Shown in pieces: positions 1 through 8,502 of a stretch of DNA of 64,000 nt (position 1 is its first letter; every line of letters begins with the position of its first letter). Under the pieces are notes generated by a model. It saw nothing but the letters and a program-made list of their open reading frames with translations, ran no database searches and was not told the origin of the DNA. Position numbers and translations under genes: made by a program. This stretch comes from JACCXG01 sp963834305 (GTDB lineage: Bacteria > Acidobacteriota > Vicinamibacteria > Vicinamibacterales > 2-12-FULL-66-21): NCBI GenBank assembly GCA_963834305.1, contig CAWIAX010000002.1:434001-498000 (forward strand), in the 5' to 3' direction.

Positions 1-714
1 GCCGGCCGCGGCGCGGCACCGCAGAATGCGGCGGGCGACGACGGCGGCGGCGGCAGGCTCCCGTCGATGCTGAAAGACGACGAGGCGGTGAACGTGACCG
101 CCAACCGGCTCGACTACGATGGAGCGGCGGGCCTGGCAACCTACACTGGCAACGCCAAGCTGTTTCAGGAGCGCACGCGCATCCAGGGGGACACCATCGT
201 GCTCGACGATCGCAGCGCGAACCTGAAGGCGGAGGGCAAGGTGAGCAGCGTGCTGTTCTTCGAGGAGGAGGACGCCAAGACGAAGAAGCCGGTGCTGGTG
301 GAGATGCTCGCCACCGGGCACTCGCTCCTCTACGAGGATGCGAAGCGGCTGGCCACCTACACCACCGGCCCCACCGCCAAGGCGCACATCGTCGGCACGC
401 AGGGGGACGTGACCGCCGAGGTCATCGAGCTGTTCCTGAAGCCGGGGGCGAGCGAGCTCGAACGCGCTGAGGCGGACGGCAGCGTGGTGGTGAAGGAAGG
501 GCCGCGGGTCGGCACCGGTACGCACCTGACGTATACGCCCGACAACGAGACTTATGTCATGACGGGAGCGCCTGTGGAGATCGAGGAGAGGACCCCGGCC
601 AGCTGCAATGTCACGGTCGGGTCGACCGTGACGTTCCGCCGCTCGGACGTCAACATGAAGATCGTCAACAACGGCGTCACGCCGGTCACCGTCAAGCAGT
701 GCGCCGCCAAATAG
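1..714 (+). CDS. lptA: LptA/OstA-type LPS transport protein, 5' end missing
   Basis: Periplasmic protein expected to carry lipopolysaccharide from the inner membrane to the outer-membrane translocon. The frame is already open at base 1, so the N-terminus and signal peptide lie outside the window; an ATG at 67 is only the first visible Met. The visible part shows the repeated beta-strand pattern of the OstA domain (VTANRLDYDG, ATYTGNAKLFQ, IQGDTIVLDD, LATGHSLLYED, TYVMTGAPVEI), which is the LptA beta-jellyroll. The next gene downstream is the partner ATPase lptB, 54 bases away, the usual order. The short tail after the last OstA repeat, with two cysteines (residues about 178 and 212 from the ATG), is not standard. 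Family assignment is firm; LptA rather than another OstA-domain protein rests on context. Confidence 0.85.
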   Translation, partial: AGRGAAPQNAAGDDGGGGRLPSMLKDDEAVNVTANRLDYDGAAGLATYTGNAKLFQERTRIQGDTIVLDDRSANLKAEGKVSSVLFFEEEDAKTKKPVLVEMLATGHSLLYEDAKRLATYTTGPTAKAHIVGTQGDVTAEVIELFLKPGASELERAEADGSVVVKEGPRVGTGTHLTYTPDNETYVMTGAPVEIEERTPASCNVTVGSTVTFRRSDVNMKIVNNGVTPVTVKQCAAK

Positions 715-768
715 CGCCGCGCGTCAGCGCCGCCACGCCGTGTTCCGACGCCCCCTCGATTCCCGCCC

Positions 769-1494
769 ATGCCGACGCTGCGCACTGAGGCGCTGACGAA
801 GTCGTACGGCGGGCGCACGGTGGTGCGCGGGGTCAGCCTCGACATCGCCGCCGGCGAAGTGGTGGGGCTGCTCGGGCCGAACGGCGCGGGCAAGACCACG
901 ACGTTCTCGATGGTCGTCGGGCTGGCGTCCCCCGACTCGGGGCGGGTGCTGCTCGACGACGCCGACGTCACCGGCGATCCGATGTACATCCGGGCGCGCC
1001 GCGGCATCGGCTACCTGCCGCAGGAGCCGTCGATCTTCCGCGGCCTCACCGTCGAGCAGAACATCCTGGCGATCCTCGAGACGCTGGGCCTGGACGCGGC
1101 GACGCGCTACCGCCGGATGCGCGAGCTGCTGGCGGAGCTCGGGCTGACGCCGCTGGCCCGGGCGGCGGCCTACACGCTGTCGGGCGGGGAGCGGCGGCGG
1201 GTCGAGATCACCCGGGCGCTGGTCATGTCGCCGCGTTTCATGCTGCTCGACGAGCCGTTCGCCGGCATCGATCCGATCGCCGTGACCGACATCCAGAAGA
1301 TCATTTTCCACCTGAAAGCGCGCGGCATCGGCGTGCTGATCACCGACCACAACGTCCGGGAAACACTGCGGATCACCGACCGCGCCTACATCGTGCACGA
1401 CGGCGTCATCTTCCGGAGCGGCACGCCGGGAAGCCTCGCCGCCGACGAGGAGGTCAAGCGGATCTACCTAGGCGCGGACTTCCGATTGGACTAA
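769..1494 (+). CDS. lptB: LPS export ABC transporter ATPase LptB
   Basis: ATP-hydrolysing subunit that drives LPS extraction by the LptF/LptG membrane pair. 241 residues, typical for LptB. Walker A GPNGAGKT at 36-43, Q-loop Q85, ABC signature LSGGE at 137-141, Walker B FMLLDEP at 157-163 and switch His194 are all present. The run GYLPQEPSIFRGLTVEQN is characteristic of LptB/YhbG. It lies between lptA and rpoN, a gene order conserved in many diderms. Its membrane partners are not adjacent but appear at 20.1 kb as a single fused protein. Confidence 0.96.
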   Translation: MPTLRTEALTKSYGGRTVVRGVSLDIAAGEVVGLLGPNGAGKTTTFSMVVGLASPDSGRVLLDDADVTGDPMYIRARRGIGYLPQEPSIFRGLTVEQNILAILETLGLDAATRYRRMRELLAELGLTPLARAAAYTLSGGERRRVEITRALVMSPRFMLLDEPFAGIDPIAVTDIQKIIFHLKARGIGVLITDHNVRETLRITDRAYIVHDGVIFRSGTPGSLAADEEVKRIYLGADFRLD

Positions 1495-1525
1495 GATTGG
1501 GCGGACGGGCCCCGTAAACGGACCA

Positions 1526-2962
1526 ATGGCAATCTCCCAGAAACTTCACACAAAGCTCGTTCAGAAGCTGATTCTGACGCCCTCGCTGCAGCAGGCCATC
1601 AAGCTGCTGCCGATGTCAACGCTCGAGCTTGCCGACCTGCTGAACCAGGAGATGGTCGAGAACCCGCTGCTCGAGGAAGTGCCGACCGAGGAGCTCCAGC
1701 CGGCGGAACAGCAGCAGCCCGAGAAGCAGGAGGCGCAGCCGGCGACCGAGAAGCCCGACACCTGGGACGACGCGGACTACGACTATTTCTTCGGCGACTA
1801 CCTCGACGACGGCTACCGCTCGCGCACGCCGGCCGAGGTCAAGGAGCTGCCGCCGATCGAGAACACGCTGTCGAGCGCCGCGTCGCTGTCCGATCACCTG
1901 TTCTGGCAGCTCTCGCTGCAGACGCACGACGACCGGGTCAAGGAGATCGGCCGCGCGATCATCGGCAACCTGGACGACGACGGCTATCTCGTCGCCTCGG
2001 TGGAAGAGATCGCGGCGATGGCGGAGTGGCCGGTGGCCGACGTCGAGAAGGCGCTGCAGCACGTGCAGACGTTCGATCCGATCGGCGTCGCGGCGCGCGA
2101 TCTCCAGGAATGCCTGTGGCTGCAGATCCGGCACCTCGGGCTCGAGGGCACGCCGTCGGAGAAGATCGTCACCGAGCACCTGCGGCTGCTGCAGAACCAC
2201 CAGGTCCCGGAGATCGCCCGCAAGCTCGGGATGCCGATCGAGGAGCTCAAGCAGCACATCGAGATCATCCGCAACCTCGATCCCAAGCCGGGCAGCCGCT
2301 ACAACCCGTCGCAGTCGCAGTACGTCATCCCCGACGTCTACGTCGTCAAGGTCGAAGACCAGTACGTCGCGATGCTGAACGAGGAGGGGCTGCCGCAGCT
2401 GCGCATCAGCCCGGTCTACCGCCGCCTGCTCGACAAGAGCGGCCAGGCCGGCGGCACCGAGGCGGGCGAGACCCGCGCCTACGTGAAGGACAAGTTCCGC
2501 TCGGCGCTGTGGTTGATCAAGTCGGTCGACCAGCGGCAGAAGACGATCCACAAGGTCGCCACCAGCATCATCAACTTCCAGCGGGAGTTCCTCGAACAGG
2601 GCATCGAATACCTCCGGCCGCTGGTGCTGCGCGACGTCGCCAACGACATCGGCATGCACGAGTCCACGGTCAGCCGCGTGGTCAACAACAAGTACATGCA
2701 CACCCCGCAGGGGGTGTTCGAGATGAAGTACTTCTTCCACAGCGGCATCAGCAGCTCGTACGGCGAGAGCGTCTCGTCGGTCACGATCAAGCAGCGCATC
2801 CGGAAGATCATCGAGAATGAAGACCCGCGCAAGCCGCTGAGCGATTCGAAGATCGTCAGCATCCTCCAGAAGGAAGGGCTGATGCTGGCGCGGCGCACCA
2901 TCGCGAAGTACCGCGAGGAGCTCAAAATCCCGACCTCGAACCAGAGAAAGGTTCTTTTCTAG
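1526..2962 (+). CDS. rpoN: RNA polymerase sigma-54 factor
   Basis: Alternative sigma factor that recognises -24 GG / -12 GC promoters and needs an AAA+ activator. 478 residues. The N-terminal glutamine-rich activator-interaction region (LTPSLQQAIKLLPMSTLEL) is followed by an acidic linker at about 55-100, the core-binding domain, the HTH region (MHESTVSRVVNNKYMHTP, about 375-395) and the RpoN box ARRTIAKYRE at 455-464 near the C-terminus. All hallmark parts are intact. It starts 31 bases after lptB and is followed by hpf after 14 bases, so cotranscription is likely. A sigma-54-like promoter is seen in this window in front of a PEP-CTERM gene at 58.8 kb. Confidence 0.97.
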   Translation: MAISQKLHTKLVQKLILTPSLQQAIKLLPMSTLELADLLNQEMVENPLLEEVPTEELQPAEQQQPEKQEAQPATEKPDTWDDADYDYFFGDYLDDGYRSRTPAEVKELPPIENTLSSAASLSDHLFWQLSLQTHDDRVKEIGRAIIGNLDDDGYLVASVEEIAAMAEWPVADVEKALQHVQTFDPIGVAARDLQECLWLQIRHLGLEGTPSEKIVTEHLRLLQNHQVPEIARKLGMPIEELKQHIEIIRNLDPKPGSRYNPSQSQYVIPDVYVVKVEDQYVAMLNEEGLPQLRISPVYRRLLDKSGQAGGTEAGETRAYVKDKFRSALWLIKSVDQRQKTIHKVATSIINFQREFLEQGIEYLRPLVLRDVANDIGMHESTVSRVVNNKYMHTPQGVFEMKYFFHSGISSSYGESVSSVTIKQRIRKIIENEDPRKPLSDSKIVSILQKEGLMLARRTIAKYREELKIPTSNQRKVLF

Positions 2963-2976
2963 ACAGCCACCTGCCA

Positions 2977-3528
2977 ATGCGACTCGACATCACCGGCCGT
3001 CACGTCGACATCACGCCGGCTCTTCGTCAACTCATCGAAACGCGGCTCGCGCGCATCGAGCGCCTCCTCAACGACAGCCTGGTCTCGATCAAGGTCATCC
3101 TCACGCTCGAGAAGTACCGCCACCGCACCGAGATCATCGTCCATGCCCGCGGCGATCACATGCTGCGCGGCCTCGGCGAGGGCAATGGCTGGACGCTCTC
3201 GGTCCGCATGGCGGTCGCCAAGCTCGAACAGCAGGCGCTCACCGTCAAGGGGAAGTGGGCCGAGCGCAAGCGCGGCGTGGCCCGCCGCCGCACCGCCCGC
3301 GAAACCCGCGCCGAGGCGGGGGTCCGCGCCACCGGGACCGATGGCGCGCCACCCAAGGTGATCCGCGCCACCCGCTACGCCGTCAAGCCGATGTCGGTCG
3401 AGGACGCCTCGGTCCGGCTCGAGGCGAGCGCCGAATCGTTCCTGGTCTTCCGCAACGCGGACACCGAGGCGGTCGGCATCGTCTACCGGCGCAAGGACGG
3501 CCAGTTCGGGCTGATTGAACCGGACTGA
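2977..3528 (+). CDS. hpf: Ribosome hibernation promoting factor, long form
   Basis: Binds the ribosome decoding centre and dimerises 70S ribosomes in stationary phase. 183 residues is the long-HPF size: the N-terminal S30AE domain (start MRLDITGRHVDITPALRQ, about 1-100) is joined by a basic, Arg-rich linker (about 95-120) to the C-terminal dimerisation domain (VIRATRYAVKPMSVEDA ... FRNADTEAVGIVYRRKDG). Placement directly behind rpoN is classical. In Proteobacteria ptsN usually follows; here hprK follows directly. Confidence 0.93.
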   Translation: MRLDITGRHVDITPALRQLIETRLARIERLLNDSLVSIKVILTLEKYRHRTEIIVHARGDHMLRGLGEGNGWTLSVRMAVAKLEQQALTVKGKWAERKRGVARRRTARETRAEAGVRATGTDGAPPKVIRATRYAVKPMSVEDASVRLEASAESFLVFRNADTEAVGIVYRRKDGQFGLIEPD

Positions 3529-3538
3529 TCGAGCGCCC

Positions 3539-4534
3539 ATGAGCGCCCCGACACGACCGGCCGGCGTCACCGTGGCGACCGTCCTCGCGGAATGCGGCGC
3601 CTCGCCCGGGCTGCCGCTCGAGGTGCTGGCCGGCGCCGCCGGCCTCGACCGCCGGATCAACAATCCCTACCCGCAGAAGACCGGCCTGGCGCTCTCGGGC
3701 TTCGATGCCGCCGTCCGCGGCGGGCGCGTGCTGATCTTCGGCGAGAGCGAGATCCGCTACCTCGAGTCGCTCTCGAGCGAGGGGCGCGACGCCGCCCTGC
3801 ACCGGCTCTACGCCCACGACGTGCCCGCCGTCCTGATCACGCAGGGGTTCACGCCGCCGGCGCAGCTGACGGAAACCGCCGACCGCACGTCCGTGCCGCT
3901 GCTGCGCACGCCGGGCGCCACCCCGGACGCGATGTCGCGGCTCGGCGCCGTGCTCGACAACTTCCTGGCGCCGCGCGTCACCATGCACGGGGTGTTGATG
4001 GACATCCTCGGCCTGGGCGTGCTCGTCATCGGCGAGAGCGGCATCGGCAAGAGCGAGTGCGCGCTCGACCTCGTGGTCCGCGGCCACCGGCTCGTCGCCG
4101 ACGATGCGGTGGAGCTGCGGTGCCGGGCGGAGTCGTTCGTGCTCGGGAGCTGCCCCGAGCTGACGCGGCATCACATGGAGATTCGCGGACTGGGACTCAT
4201 CAACGTGCAGGAGCTGTTCGGCATCGCCTCGACCCGGACGTCCAAGCGCGTCGAGCTGGTGGTGCAGCTCGAGCGCTGGGAGCCGGGCCGCGAGTACGAT
4301 CGGCTCGGCCTGGACGACGTCCGCTACGAGATCCTCGGCGTCGCGATTCCGACGATGCGGATGCCCGTGGCCCCCGGCCGCAACGTCGCGATCCTGGTCG
4401 AGGTCGCGGCGCGCAACCAGCTGCTGCGCGCCCGCGGGAGCTCGGCGGCGCGCCGGCTCGTCGAGCGGCTCAACCGCCACCTCGAGGCGGGCGCGGCCGC
4501 CGGCGGGGCGCTGGACCCGGGGGAGGACCTGTGA
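3539..4534 (+). CDS. hprK: HPr kinase/phosphorylase
   Basis: ATP- or PPi-dependent kinase and phosphorylase acting on Ser46 of HPr, coupling carbon status to the PTS. 331 residues from the ATG at 3539; an in-frame ATG at 3515 overlaps hpf and adds only eight residues. It has the N-terminal DRTGG-like half, His150 before the catalytic domain, the P-loop GESGIGKS at 165-172, and the family signature MEIRGLGLINV at 213-223. The cognate HPr encoded at 5976 keeps Ser46. The stop overlaps the rapZ start codon by four bases (GTGA), suggesting translational coupling. Confidence 0.94.
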   Translation: MSAPTRPAGVTVATVLAECGASPGLPLEVLAGAAGLDRRINNPYPQKTGLALSGFDAAVRGGRVLIFGESEIRYLESLSSEGRDAALHRLYAHDVPAVLITQGFTPPAQLTETADRTSVPLLRTPGATPDAMSRLGAVLDNFLAPRVTMHGVLMDILGLGVLVIGESGIGKSECALDLVVRGHRLVADDAVELRCRAESFVLGSCPELTRHHMEIRGLGLINVQELFGIASTRTSKRVELVVQLERWEPGREYDRLGLDDVRYEILGVAIPTMRMPVAPGRNVAILVEVAARNQLLRARGSSAARRLVERLNRHLEAGAAAGGALDPGEDL

Positions 4535-5448
4535 CGCGCGAAAAGCGCCACGCCGCCCGCCGCGCCGCGCGGACCGCGGTGACCTCGCGCTTCGTGGTGC
4601 TCACCGGCGTCTCCGGCTCCGGCAAGTCGCAGGCGATGCGGGCGCTCGAGGATCTCGGCTACTTCTGCGTCGACAACCTGCCGGTGGTGCTGCTGCCGAC
4701 GCTGGCGGAGCTGACGTTGCGCGCCGGCAGCGAGATCGCGCGCGCCGCGGTCGTCGTCGACGTCCGGGAAGGGCGGATGCTCAAGGAGTTTCCCGGCATC
4801 TACCGCAAGCTGAAGGCGGTGCGCGGCCTCGACCCCGTGCTCATCTTCCTCGACGCGGCGGAGCCGGCGCTGGTGCGCCGCTTCAGCGAGACCCGGCGCC
4901 CCCACCCGCTCGCCCCCGACCGCTCGGCGCTCGAGGGCATTCGCGAGGAGCGCCGCGCCATGGCCGGCATCCGCCGCATGGCCGATCACATCGTCGACAC
5001 CAGCGAGATGACGGTGCACGAGCTGCGCCACGTGTTCACCGGCGTGGCGAGCGGTCGCACCCCGGGCGCCCAGCTGGTGGTCACGATCCTGAGCTTCGGC
5101 TTCAAGCACGGCATCCCGGTCGATTCCGACCTGCTGTTCGACGTGCGGTTCCTGCCCAACCCCCACTTCGTCCCGGAGCTGCGGCCGCACACGGGCAAGG
5201 ATCCGCAGGTCAACGACTACCTGGACCGCGCCCCGGCCACCCACGAGTTCCTCGAGCACACGCTGAACCTGCTCAAGTTCCTCGTGCCGCAATACGTCGC
5301 CGAAGGCAAGGCCTACCTGACCGTCGGCATCGGCTGCACCGGCGGCCGCCACCGCTCGGTTGCCGTCGCCGAAGCGCTCAAGAAGGGGCTCGGCAGCCTG
5401 CAGGGTGTACGCGTCCGGGTCAAACACCGGGATATTGGCAATGAGTAG
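4531..5448 (+). CDS. rapZ: RapZ/YvcJ family nucleotide-binding RNase adapter
   Basis: Member of the RapZ/YvcJ family. In enterobacteria RapZ binds a GlcN6P-sensing sRNA and guides RNase E; in other phyla the role is less clear. 305 residues from a GTG start that overlaps the hprK stop. Walker A GVSGSGKS at 26-33, the conserved DLGYFCVDNLP after it, and the C-terminal block GIGCTGGRHRS from residue 266, thought to bind metabolite and RNA, are all present. The neighbours hprK and PTS genes are the usual company. The gene is followed by a heptad repeat array rather than a clear terminator. Confidence 0.93.
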   Translation: MTREKRHAARRAARTAVTSRFVVLTGVSGSGKSQAMRALEDLGYFCVDNLPVVLLPTLAELTLRAGSEIARAAVVVDVREGRMLKEFPGIYRKLKAVRGLDPVLIFLDAAEPALVRRFSETRRPHPLAPDRSALEGIREERRAMAGIRRMADHIVDTSEMTVHELRHVFTGVASGRTPGAQLVVTILSFGFKHGIPVDSDLLFDVRFLPNPHFVPELRPHTGKDPQVNDYLDRAPATHEFLEHTLNLLKFLVPQYVAEGKAYLTVGIGCTGGRHRSVAVAEALKKGLGSLQGVRVRVKHRDIGNE

Positions 5449-5462
5449 AGACTCGATCAATT

Positions 5463-5545
5463 CCCAATTCCCAATTCCCAAGCTCCAAGACCGCGCGATG
5501 TCGAGCGGGGAGCTCAGAATTGGGCTTTGGGAGTTGGGAGTTGGG
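5463..5545. repeat. Facing C-rich and G-rich heptad arrays (CCCAATT type)
   Basis: The 99 bases between rapZ and the EIIA gene hold CCC-AATT-CCC-AATT-CCC (5463-5479) and, facing it, GGG-CTTT-GGG-AGTT-GGG-AGTT-GGG (5522-5545). The second array fits the four-tract G3N4 quadruplex pattern exactly. The arms could also pair with each other around GAGCTC-like inner sequences. The array ends two bases before the TTG start at 5548. Related arrays occur at 19.5-20.1 kb. Seen directly; a function is not known. Confidence 0.8.
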
Positions 5546-5547
5546 CG

Positions 5548-5979
5548 TTGAAGCTAGGCGTCGTCGTGGTGACGCACGGGCAGCTCGCCACGGAGCTCGT
5601 GAACTCCGCGGAGATGATCGTCGGCGATCTGCCGCAGTTCACCGCGGTCTCGATCGGCTGGCACGACGATGTCGATCGGGCGCGCGAGGAGATCGGGCTG
5701 GCCATCGAGCGCATGAAGACGTCGGCGGGGGGCACCGAAGACGACCCGGCCTGCGTGCTGGTGCTGTCCGACATGTTTGGCGGGACTCCGACCAACCTGG
5801 CGGTCACCTTCGTGTCGCCGGGGGTCGAGGTCGTGACCGGCGTCAACCTGCCGATGCTGATCAAGCTGGCCCGGCCGCAGGACGGCATGAACCTCGAGAC
5901 GCTGGCGCGGGAGATGCGGGAACACGGCCGCAATGCCATCTGGGTGGCCTCGGACCTGCTGAAGGGACAGTCGGGATGA
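5548..5979 (+). CDS. PTS EIIA component, mannose family
   Basis: Cytoplasmic phosphocarrier accepting phosphate from HPr. 143 residues with the mannose-type IIA fold; the phosphorylated histidine is His10 in MKLGVVVVTHGQLA, and DMFGGTPTNLA is the second family motif. I start at TTG 5548 because it gives the family's exact N-terminus. An upstream ATG at 5527 would translate part of the G-rich repeat array. No EIIB, EIIC or EIID follows, so this is more likely a regulatory phosphocarrier than part of a sugar permease. Its stop overlaps the HPr ATG by four bases. Confidence 0.88.
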   Translation: MKLGVVVVTHGQLATELVNSAEMIVGDLPQFTAVSIGWHDDVDRAREEIGLAIERMKTSAGGTEDDPACVLVLSDMFGGTPTNLAVTFVSPGVEVVTGVNLPMLIKLARPQDGMNLETLAREMREHGRNAIWVASDLLKGQSG

Positions 5980-6251
5980 CGGCCTGCGCCGTCACCATCA
6001 CGAACCCGCTGGGGCTGCATGCGCGTGCCGCGGCCAGGTTCGTGCACGCGGCGAGCGCGTTCCAGTCGCGCATCCGCGTCGCCAGGGGCGATCGGGAAAT
6101 GGACGGCAAGAGCATCATGGGCCTGCTGCTGCTGGCGGCGGCCCGGGGGACGTGCGTGACGATTACGGCGGACGGCGTGGACGAACGGGACGCGATTGCG
6201 ACCCTCCAGGCGCTCATCGAGCGCAACTTCGATGAGGCCCCATGCACCTGA
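5976..6251 (+). CDS. ptsH: Phosphocarrier protein HPr
   Basis: Small phosphotransfer protein between EI and EIIA. 91 residues. Catalytic His15 sits in NPLGLHARAAARFV, and regulatory Ser46 in DGKSIMGLLLLAA matches the HPr-kinase site, consistent with hprK in the same cluster. The ATG overlaps the upstream stop (ATGA) and the 3' end overlaps the start of ptsI by ten bases, so EIIA, HPr and EI form one coupled unit. Confidence 0.93.
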   Translation: MTACAVTITNPLGLHARAAARFVHAASAFQSRIRVARGDREMDGKSIMGLLLLAAARGTCVTITADGVDERDAIATLQALIERNFDEAPCT

Positions 6252-7972
6252 AAGGCCTCGGCGTCTCGCCGGGCATCGGGATCGGCCGCGCGCTCGTGCT
6301 CAGCCGCGCCACGCGCGACCTGCGCTTCCGCGTGCCCGACACGCTCATCGCGCGCGAGGTGGAGCGGCTGCACGAGGCACGCGCCCGGTCCCGCGATCAG
6401 ATCGCGCACATCAAGGCGCGCATGGCCGGTTCCCCCGGCGAGGACCACGCCTATCTGTTCGACGCCCAGCTCCTGATGCTCGACGACGCGATGCTGGTGG
6501 AGCGGGCGGCGGCGATCATCCGGCAGGAACATCTCAATGCCGAGGCGGCGATCCAGCGGTCGCTCGAGCAGATCACCTCGATCTTCGAGCAGGCCGAGGA
6601 CGCCTACCTGCGGGAGCGCAAAGGGGATGTCGCCGACGTCGTCGGCCGCATCTGCATGAACCTGCGCGCGTCGGTGGATCCCGCCGAGCTGTTCAACAGC
6701 CTGGAGGGGCCGCTGGTGCTCGTCGCCGACGAGATCACGCCGTCGGTGATCGCCCAGCTCGACTGGTCGCGGCTCGCCGCCCTCGTCACCGACGCCGGCA
6801 GCTGGACCTACCACACCGCCATCCTGGCCCGGTCAATCCGGGTGCCGGCAGTCGCCGGGCTGCACAACGCCAGCCTGCTGATTCCGGCCGGCGCCACCGT
6901 CGCGGTGGACGGCGCCAGCGGCGATGTGCTCGTGGATCCCGACGAGCAGGCGCTCGGGCTGATCGCCGCGCGGCGGCGGCGCCGTGAAGCCTACGAGCAG
7001 TCGCTCGAGGAGTACCGGCGCCTCGCCGCCGTCACCGAGGACGGCCTCGACATCCGGCTGGAAGCCAACATCGAGGCGCCCGGCGACGCCGGCCGCGCGC
7101 GCGACGCCGGCGCCGAGGGCATCGGCCTGTTCCGCTCGGAGTTCCTCCTGGCCGGCGGCGCCGAAGCCGCCCTGACCGAAGACGCGCAATACACCGCCTA
7201 CCGCCGCCTCCTCGAGGGGGCGGGCGGCGCGCGCGTGACCGTCCGCACGTTCGACATCAGCGAACCGCAGCTGCGGTTCGAGGACTCGGCAACCGAAGGC
7301 GCACGGGCGCCGCTGGGGCTGCGCGGCATCCGGCTGAGCCTGGCCATGGACGGCATCTTCCAGGCCCAGCTGCGCGCGCTGCTGCGCGCGGCTGTCCACG
7401 GGCCGCTGCGCATCATGTTCCCGTTCGTCTCCGGCGTCGACGAGCTGCGCGCCGCCAGGGCCGCGCTGGCGCGCGCGGCCGACACCCTGCGCGAGCGCGG
7501 CCTGCCCGCGCCGAACGTGCCGATCGGCATCATGATCGAAGTGCCGTCGGCCGCGATCACTGCCGACCTGCTGGCCGGGGAGGTCGACTTCTTCAGCATC
7601 GGCACCAACGACCTCATCCAGTACTGCCTGGCGGTCGATCGCACCGACGACCGGGTGTCCGCCCTCTACGAACCGCTGCACCCCGCCATCCTCCGGATGA
7701 TCCGGCTGGTGGTGCGGGCCGGCAAGCGCTCGAGGATTCCGGTGGCGGTCTGCGGCGAAATGGCCGCCGACCCGGTGCTGCTCACGCTGCTCATCGGGCT
7801 CGGGCTGACCGAGTTCAGCATGGCCCCGACGTCCATCGCGCTCGCCAAGCAGGTCATCCGGCACTCCCGCGCCGCCGATGCGCGCCGGATCGCCGGCCGC
7901 GCGCTGGTCGCGAAAACTCCGGCCGATGTCGAAAGGGCCATGACCGAACTGCTGGCGCCCACCGGGCGCTAG
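6242..7972 (+). CDS. ptsI: PTS enzyme I, phosphoenolpyruvate-protein phosphotransferase
   Basis: Takes phosphate from PEP and passes it to HPr. 576 residues, full length. The N-terminal domain has the swivelling phosphohistidine at His191 in GSWTYHTAILAR. The PEP-binding barrel shows GIGLFRSEFLL, the GIMIEVPSAA stretch, FFSIGTNDLIQYCLAVDR and the C-terminal VAVCGEMAADP. The residue before the active His is Tyr instead of the common Ser, and the usual GG four to five residues earlier is GS; both look tolerable. Overlap with ptsH supports coupled translation. Confidence 0.95.
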   Translation: MHLKGLGVSPGIGIGRALVLSRATRDLRFRVPDTLIAREVERLHEARARSRDQIAHIKARMAGSPGEDHAYLFDAQLLMLDDAMLVERAAAIIRQEHLNAEAAIQRSLEQITSIFEQAEDAYLRERKGDVADVVGRICMNLRASVDPAELFNSLEGPLVLVADEITPSVIAQLDWSRLAALVTDAGSWTYHTAILARSIRVPAVAGLHNASLLIPAGATVAVDGASGDVLVDPDEQALGLIAARRRRREAYEQSLEEYRRLAAVTEDGLDIRLEANIEAPGDAGRARDAGAEGIGLFRSEFLLAGGAEAALTEDAQYTAYRRLLEGAGGARVTVRTFDISEPQLRFEDSATEGARAPLGLRGIRLSLAMDGIFQAQLRALLRAAVHGPLRIMFPFVSGVDELRAARAALARAADTLRERGLPAPNVPIGIMIEVPSAAITADLLAGEVDFFSIGTNDLIQYCLAVDRTDDRVSALYEPLHPAILRMIRLVVRAGKRSRIPVAVCGEMAADPVLLTLLIGLGLTEFSMAPTSIALAKQVIRHSRAADARRIAGRALVAKTPADVERAMTELLAPTGR

Positions 7973-7987
7973 CGCACTGGAGGATCC

Positions 7988-8341
7988 GTGTCTGAGAACG
8001 TCACGAAAATCGAGAAGCCATGGGGCTACGAGCTGCACTGGGCCAAGACGGACCGCTACGTCGGCAAGCTGATTCACGTCAACGCCGGCCACGCCCTCAG
8101 CCTGCAGTACCACAACCAGAAGGACGAAACGATCTTCCTGTGGTCCGGCCGGATGTTGTTCGAGATCAAGGAAGGGGACACCCTGGTCAAGCGCGAGATG
8201 AAGCCCGGCGAAGCGGTCCACATCACCCCCCCAACGGTCCATCGCATGACGGCGATCGAAGACTGCGACATCTTCGAAGTCTCCACCCCCGAACTCCACG
8301 ACGTCGTCCGGCTGGAGGATCGGTATGGGAGGACGACCTGA
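7988..8341 (+). CDS. Small cupin, mannose-6-phosphate isomerase type
   Basis: Single-domain cupin of 117 residues from a GTG start with a good Shine-Dalgarno (GGAGGA, 7979-7984). The metal-binding cupin signatures appear as LSLQYHNQKDETIFLWSG (two His and a Glu) and the later PGEAVHITPPTVHRM. Similarity is to the C-terminal cupin of type II mannose-6-phosphate isomerases, but no isomerase or guanylyltransferase domain is present, so the substrate is open. It sits 15 bases after ptsI and may be cotranscribed. A sugar-phosphate role is inference from fold and context. Confidence 0.75.
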   Translation: MSENVTKIEKPWGYELHWAKTDRYVGKLIHVNAGHALSLQYHNQKDETIFLWSGRMLFEIKEGDTLVKREMKPGEAVHITPPTVHRMTAIEDCDIFEVSTPELHDVVRLEDRYGRTT

Positions 8342-8417
8342 GAGGCGTGCAGAATACGCCACCGCGTGGACCTGCGAGGGTGGAGATTGCGCGTACAGGG
8401 CAAGGCAACATTAAGGT

Positions 8418-8446
8418 TTGACGCCAATTCGCGAGGCATTCAGAAT
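8418..8446 (+). promoter_or_regulatory. Candidate sigma-70 promoter for ssb
   Basis: TTGACG at 8418-8423, a 17-base spacer, then CAGAAT at 8441-8446; the ssb ATG follows at 8503. It lies in the 161-base gap between the cupin and ssb. Prediction from sequence only. Confidence 0.45.
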
Positions 8447-8502
8447 GGCGTGGCTCTTGAAGCGACGCCCGGCAGCCGAATCGTTCAGAAGGGATTTTCT
8501 AG

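Noticed and set aside
3592..5448. A 618-residue protein ending in RapZ
   Set aside because: The upstream part is a shadow of hprK; RapZ begins at the GTG at 4531.
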